Made by a program: the position numbers and the translations under genes. From assembly GCA_032622095.1 (NCBI GenBank), contig CP136061.1, positions 129,902,754 to 129,966,753 of the forward strand: 64,000 bases of DNA, in the 5' to 3' direction. Position 1 is the stretch's first letter. Each line of letters starts with the position of its first letter. Under the pieces are notes generated by a model. It was not told the origin of the DNA. It was given only the letters and a program-made list of their open reading frames with translations, and ran no database searches. This DNA is from Siphonodentalium dalli. Its lineage: Eukaryota; Mollusca; Scaphopoda; Gadilida; Siphonodentaliidae. Of this stretch, positions 57,780 to 64,000 are shown one piece after another.

Positions 57780-60700
57780 TTCCCGACCATAGCTAACATA
57801 CAAACAACAAACAAACAGAAGTCCCAAAATATATATTAGACTAGCAGGTTAGCCCGCCACTGGCGTGGTTCGTCTCATGGCTTTGTTCGAAAAAGGTTTT
57901 TTCAATTTGTTTAATTAATTATTTACAATTTAACCCGCCCATGACACTTCCCGTAGGTAGCAAGTTTGAGCTCAATCGGTTCGAGTCTATAAAGGACACA
58001 CATATATATATCATTTGTCGGTACCCGTTTCAAGGTGAAGATCGCCTAGGGCGGAAAAACTGACCCGATCCCCGTTCCTATGAAGTCCTAAGTACGTATG
58101 AATCGCACAACGCGCTAATTTCTGGATACAGACGCTGACGCCCGTGTACAGACGTAAGAATCGCATTACGCATATACGCTCTTTATCAACTACACTGCGG
58201 ATAGGAACGCTCTTTAACTATCAACCCGATTAACCCCCGCAGTGCCGTTTGCGGTGAATGTGATGATTGGGAGTGAAGAACGGGTGCTCTGATCTTCTTC
58301 AAAACGCCGCGACGACCATTCCCGTGGGTTTTTACCCTTGGATGGGAAGTTTGAGCCCAATAGGTGCAGCCGTTTTTGAGTCTTTAGAGGACAAATATGC
58401 ACACACACATATATACGGAGTTCTCAAAATATACAGTAGACTAGCAGGTTAGCCCGCCACCGGCGGCTTGTCCGAAACATGACATTTTTTTATTATTTTT
58501 TTTTAATCCACGCGTTTCAATAAGAAAAATTTGTACCCGGCAGCTCCACCCGTTTCCGAGATCTGGTCTGCGCATGCGCGAAGCTGGCATCGCACGGACT
58601 CGGCGACCCGATAAAATTTGTACCCGGCGCAAGATACATTCACATAGCAAATTTCAAGTCGATAGCTCCACCCGTTTCCGAGATCTCGTCTGCGCATGCG
58701 CTGCACGGGCGTCGCACGGGCTCGGCGACCCGATAAAATTTGTACCCGGCGCAAGATACATTCACATAGCAAATTTTAAGTCGATAGCTCCACCCGTTTC
58801 CGATATCTCGTCTGCGCATGCGCTGCACGGGCGTCGCACGGGCTCGCCAATACGACAACGACGACCACCTGGTCAAACTACACTCACGTACCAAGTTTCG
58901 TCCCGATCGGTCGAGGTGTTGGTATCTGATGCAAAAGACGAAATTGTGAGTGTTGGTCAATAGTCCCCGCCGTGAACCTCATCGTCGCAAAGAGCGGACA
59001 GTCAATTAACCCCGTTGTGAACCTCATATCACCAACGCGACGTAAACATGTGTTGCGTTCTAAAAATAGGAAAGCATTTTCTCTCTGCATAATTCTGCAG
59101 ATGCTAATAACGTTGCTCCCCGTAGGTAGCAATATCGTTGTTGTTGATATTTACGGCTTGGGGGCTATTTTCTTAATTAGCAAGTTTGAGCTCAATCGGT
59201 TCGAGTCTATAAAGGACACACTCATATATATGACACTTCCCGTGGGTAGCAAGTTTGAGCTCAATCGGCATTCCCTGGAATTTCCCGTAGATTGGCAGAT
59301 TCCAGTAGCTTTTTATAACGGTATATCTGGGGAGAAATCTGATGCTATATTCGTGATTATCTGGGATGATTTCGGTATATAACTATATACTGTAAAAACA
59401 AAGCGCGCCATCCGTGCTCGCAGGGTTGGTCAGAAACAAATGTTTTTTAAATTTAATGTATGTTCCGTATATAGCGTTGAATGGCAAACAGACGCTCTTT
59501 ATAGAGATGCGTCAAAAACAAACGCTCATTAAATAATCACTTGATTAACCCACGCCGTGCCTTTGCGGTGATTTGAGATTGGAGAACGGGTGCTCTGAGC
59601 TTTTCTAAACTGCGACCACGGTCGTGTCGGTGGGATTTGACACTTACATAGGAAGTTTGAGCTCAATCTGTACACGCGTTTTGGATTCTATGAAGTACAC
59701 ACACACATATATACGAAGTCTCAAAATATATAGTACTAGAAGGTGACCCGACTTCGTCCGGGCTATTCAAAAACCAAATTTCAAGTCGATTGCTCCACCC
59801 GTTTCCTAGATCTGGTCTGCGCATGCGCGAAGTTGTTGTCGCACGTGCTCGGCGACCCGATAAAATTCGTATCCGGGGCAAGATACATTCACACACCAAA
59901 TTTCAAGTCGATAGCTACACCCGTTTTCGAGATATATAGCCCAATGTCATTTGCGGATACCTCGGTCGGTGATGAGTTAACGCGACAGTCAAATGCATCG
60001 GCAGGGTGAGAGTTAACGTAATCTAACTTTATGACCCCTGACGACGTCATAGAATTTACGCATTTATTTTATCCCGATAAAAGCATCGTACCACTTGTAC
60101 CTAATAATTGAGGCAGATAACTAAAACGGATACATACATATTATATATCGTTGGAAAGATGAAGCCACACAGATTCTAACCGTGCAAATTATATGACTGG
60201 CAATTTATTATTCGCGCTATATCGTATCGATTTGTGAGCACCGAACTGAAATATATTAGCGCAAAACGGCGTAAAAACAGATTTGACCTCCGCACGTGAA
60301 AAGTTGACCTCGCACGGACAAATAAATATGCCTATGTTCGTCTCCGGCCGAAAACACATCCAAATACCAAATTTCATTGAAATTGGCTTAGTCGTTTTCG
60401 AGTCCATCGATTTCAAACACACAAACTTACAAACTTACACACAGATCTTTCAAAATATATAATAGATAGAATAGACTAGCAGATTAGCCCGCCACTGGCG
60501 ACATTGGTCCCATGGCTTTGGTCGATCCATTAATTTTAGTTTTCAAGGTAACCCCGTACAGGCATATATAACCCGAAAAATATATTGCCCCGTCCCGAGT
60601 TGACCATACATAACAAATTTCACGTAGATGTCACCGCTGACGACAGAGATATCGCCCAAGGTAATTTGTGGGTACCCGTTTCAAGGTCAAGGTCACCTGA

Positions 60701-61260
60701 GGCGGACAAACTGACCCGACGAAAATCTCCCCCGTCCATTGGAAGCCCCAAGTACGAAATTAGATATGCCCAGTTTCCAAAAGCAAAATATATATATCAG
60801 GTAGAATTTGTCAAATATGGACCCTGGTGCAAACACTCGCAGGTCGCTAAAATGTATTAACATATGATTTCCCATTAAAATCGATTTATGTCGATAAAAC
60901 TCTTATTTAAAAAAAATTTAAGCTGAGACTTCGTGTGTCTGCATGTAATACTTAGTCCAACACGTAATTATGTTTTTGATGAAAGATAACGTTGCGTTGA
61001 ATTATAAACAAACGCTCTTTTATAGCGACGAGTCATATACAAACGCTCGTTAAATTATCACGTGATTAACCCCCGAAGTGCCGTTTTTTGTGATTGTGAG
61101 TGGAGAATGAGTGCTCAGAGCTTCTCCGAACCGCCGCGAAGACGATTCCCGTGGGTTTTACCCTTATATGGGAAGTTTGAGCTCAATCGAGCCAGCCGTT
61201 TTCGATTCTATAGAGGACAAATATACACATATATTTACGGAAGTCTCAAAATATAGTAGG
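57780..61260 (+). repeat. Cluster of gaccc/gcccgcc-headed dispersed repeats
   Basis: Successive copies begin ctagcaggttagcccgccac or agaaggtgacccgacttcg (57841, 58441, 59738, 60476) and end with gagtctata-type sequence, ACAC-rich tracts and caaaatatatag (58435, 59730, 60465, 61255). Short open frames on both strands fall inside these repeats. No gene recognised. Confidence 0.8.
58523..58870 (+). repeat. 121 bp tandem repeat, three copies
   Basis: gcaagatacattcacatagc recurs at 58629 and 58750. Each copy has a GCGCATGCGC palindrome (58570-58579, 58692-58701, 58814-58823); a fourth lies at 59819-59828. Confidence 0.9.
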
Positions 61261-62269
61261 AGATTTTATTTGTTAACAATAAACAGCGATTTGTCTCTTT
61301 GTGGAACGTTGAAAAATTCAGATACATTATGTGCCTTTGGGTAAGAATTTTCATGGTACGTTTTCTCAATAATAAAACATGTCAACCATGAAAAGTCATA
61401 CCGAGGTAATAGAAATGTTTCGGCATATATATTTCCACACAAACACATGCTTTTATATACAGTTTTATATAGACTATATCTGACAATACCGTGATGACCG
61501 GGCGTCGATACTGTGAAGATTTGTCTTTGTAAGAATCTAAAATTGTTCGTTAGAAATAACAATTTCTCATTCCGCTAATTATATATGAACATACAATTAC
61601 AAACATAAATCAAAAATAGTATGTATTCATTGTAATTGGGATATGTTAATAGCAATTCAGAGTACTATGAAAGTTTATTGAAAGTTACAACGTTAAGAAT
61701 GAACGTGACTAGAAGGTGTTCTTCGTGTGGGGTGTTCAACATCGATTTTCAGTTTGTCACACCCTTAAACCGATCGTGAATACACCCATATGATACACAG
61801 GTACGTGATAACAAGGGGTCGATTTATTTCACCCCATTCTGCTTTATCATAAAGTTCTAACTAAGTCAATTTGAGAACCAAATCGGAGGGATGAATTTTA
61901 CCAGTTAGTCCACTGTAAGTATTTGCAATCTACAGGTTCAGATCTCAATATTTTCTCGCACGTTGTCGGCGCAGTGTATCCTGTCTCGATATGTTATATA
62001 AGAGGGTGGATCGTTTTGAAATTATATGATGACCACCCATTTGAGATCACATGTCACGTCCCTGCTTCCCTATTATGATGGACACTTCCTCACCAAACAA
62101 AACCATTATAACCACGTCCCTGAGTCGTTATTTGGTGGGAAAATCTGGATTCAGAATCCTAAACCGATTACGGGGCGGGGCTAAATCGAGATTACACGTA
62201 TTCTAGGTCAGATTTCGAAATCCACGTGGTCTCCGATACTATGTTTAATGTTCCCCCATCGTCAAACAT
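61261..62269. other. No gene recognised
   Basis: A+T-rich sequence; one 98-codon minus-strand frame (61562-61266) has no recognisable motif. Confidence 0.45.
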
Positions 62270-62870
62270 GGCTCATGTATTTGCGTCACAACTCTAGATC
62301 TCCTGAATAATATTCCGAAGACGTTGTGGAGAACACACGAAACTTGTCAGTTATACAGGGACGGGGCGACAGTGGTTGGTTGGGATGTCTCGAACCCCCC
62401 CCCCCCCCGAACTTTGGTGAAATTTTCTTAGCTGTACAGTCATTCATACGTGAGGAAAATCAGGATTCTTTTGACTATTCCGAATAATGATACGTACAAC
62501 CCAGCAAACGCAACAGACAAACCCGTTTTTAAACACATACATATACAAACTTATGACCAACTCGGTGAATGGGGTGGCCGGTGATCTGTATATATGTTCA
62601 ACTTGTTTTGTTAGTCATGTTGCTTTGCCATTACTAATTATTTATTGTTCAGTGTAATAACATATGGGAGAGGGGTACCTTAAGTGAGTCGGCACTTGTC
62701 CTCCAAGCCCATTGTCTGTATAAATAAATGTATGTGTTATATATCATGTATTATCTAAATTTGACAAATAAATGTTTAAACTAAACTTTGGTAGATTTCC
62801 AGCAGTTGGAAATTTCATGCCTGACACAACATTAGTTGGACATTAATTTGACACCATATATGATATATAG
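62270..62870 (+). repeat. Dispersed repeat related to 19.5 kb, interrupted
   Basis: 62290-62430 matches 19485-19610 (gaagacgttgtggagaacac, C run, gaactttgg). The match resumes at 62785 with aactttggtag and tcatgcctgacacaacatta. The ~340 bp between contains AATAAA-like motifs and looks like an insertion. Confidence 0.7.
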
Positions 62871-63870
62871 GTTGGAATTGTTCTCATTGTTTGATTCGAC
62901 CAGTAAAAGTTGGTAATGTCAGATTGGATATTTCCAAGGGAGTGCAAATGGAATTCTGCGAACCTGTGGGTTTGATGTTTGGTTCAAGGGGGTGCAGTTG
63001 GCCGGAAATTTGATGGAGAACTCTCTCTCTCTAGCCACGTCCCTAGAACTTGTACGTGTGGGTACTTAATCAATAAATTGACTGCATTTCCATTATATAT
63101 AGTCCTGAGATCCTGGAATAAGCTTTACATTTGTGTTTGTGCGATTGGGAGATGTAGTTCACGTGCGATCGCAAGACCACAACATTAGCTTCATGGGCAA
63201 AGCTTTATTTTCCAACTATTGTACAGCACGTTGGCCAAAAAATGCCGGTGTTTTTGCACTATACAGAGACTATTGTGCAAAACGACTGCATTTAACGAAA
63301 CAAAACATTTTAAATATGAAATTTCTACAAGACTAGATAGTACATACGTGTATCTGATAATCCATCGATATCATATAATCCTACTATTTCTTAAATAAGA
63401 AGGAACAATATAATAACGAACAAAGCAGAAGACATATTCATGCAGGTTCACGTGAATTCGGTCAATGGTGACGCGTCCGCCGAATTTGAAATCGACATGC
63501 GTTCGGGCGGTATTTTATGGATGGAATTATGAAATTGACATGATGAAAGTGACAATGAAATTGACATGATGAAAGTGACAATGAAATTCACAATGATTTG
63601 CTTCAAGTTCGCCATCAACCGAATTGCCCCCCAGCGGTACTATCAATAACATTATTATTTGGCTAATTTCAGTAATATTCTCCCAGCATGGTTACACTCG
63701 ATAACACAAATTTGTCACCGCATTTAAAATTCTTTGATATAGATCGTTTATATTCTGAAATAATTTGTACACAAGGGACGGATTCTTATCTTTTATTGTG
63801 TTTTTAAACTCAGAGGTGGCGAAATCTCGGTTTGTTTACATTATGAACGTTTGAGTCCGTATAATAGGAA
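62871..63870. other. No gene recognised; short tandem repeat
   Basis: 63528-63592 repeats atgaaattgacatgatgaaagtgaca in tandem. The 67-codon frame at 63133-63336 has no motif I recognise. Confidence 0.5.
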
Positions 63871-64000
63871 ATAGAATCTGAATCCGGATTACGACGAAAT
63901 AACGATTGATTACATTTACGGTCTGTTCGTTTACTGATTCTGGTCTGTTCGTTTACCGAACTACGTCGTACGGGTACTAATCCGTAATCTGAATCCAGAT
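63871..64000 (+). repeat. Dispersed repeat end, shared with 19.7 kb
   Basis: gaatctgaatccggatta, cgaaataacga and a final gaatccagat resemble 19680-19790. The copy continues past the window edge. Confidence 0.65.

Noticed and set aside
58441-58963. Overlapping open frames on both strands
   Set aside because: They lie in the 121 bp tandem repeat; the frames repeat with the DNA and match nothing.

Overview
This is animal (metazoan) DNA. It is A+T-rich, its genes have introns, it carries many transposon remnants and inverted repeats, and it encodes two recognisable animal proteins: Nanos (germline translational repressor) and a dermatopontin-family extracellular matrix protein. Dermatopontin in this setting, together with marine-invertebrate-style LINEs and foldback elements, suggests a lophotrochozoan such as a mollusc or brachiopod. 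That placement is inference; nothing here identifies a species.

Region 1 (1-19392) is a tandem array of a ~3.0 kb unit. Six direct copies start at 1, 3009, 6015, 9023, 12024 and 15522, followed by a decayed inverted fragment (17207-19392). Each full unit holds an intronless nanos gene: TATA box, 210-codon ORF with the full Nanos double CCHC zinc finger, 3' UTR stem-loop and AATAAA signals. Each also holds a candidate second gene of unknown function, with its own TATA box, an 8-codon first exon, a ~253 bp intron and a 105-codon second exon. Units 1-4 carry intact nanos ORFs, unit 5 has lost the normal ATG, and unit 6 is a pseudogene. The left window edge lies inside the homogeneous part, so more copies probably lie upstream. 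The right edge is older and decayed.

Region 2 (19393-36570) has no gene I can confirm. It holds palindromic and foldback repeats, a pair of ~215 bp inverted repeats enclosing 2.8 kb, two blocks of a degenerate 40-46 bp minisatellite, a MITE with a perfect 18 bp terminal repeat and 9 bp target duplication, a local duplication, and copies of a dispersed repeat family. A possible signal-peptide exon lies at 34157-34250.

Region 3 (36572-53863) is a dermatopontin-like gene on the + strand. Four exons join in perfect phase and encode three D-R-R-W/Y repeats and paired cysteines. Its large introns contain antisense LINEs. In the first intron a TTAA-type MITE sits inside a Jockey/CR1-type LINE, which sits inside an RLE-type LINE, and both insertion joints can be read exactly. 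A longer Jockey/CR1 copy with an 829-codon reverse transcriptase ORF lies in the second intron.

Region 4 (53864-64000) is repeat-rich. It has an 880 bp element with ~79 bp terminal repeats and a 5 bp target duplication inserted in an unidentified degenerate coding region, a ~250 bp tandem repeat, and a cluster of a dispersed family whose copies begin with a gacccgacttcgtccgggc-like motif. No ribosomal RNA, tRNA or CRISPR array was seen.
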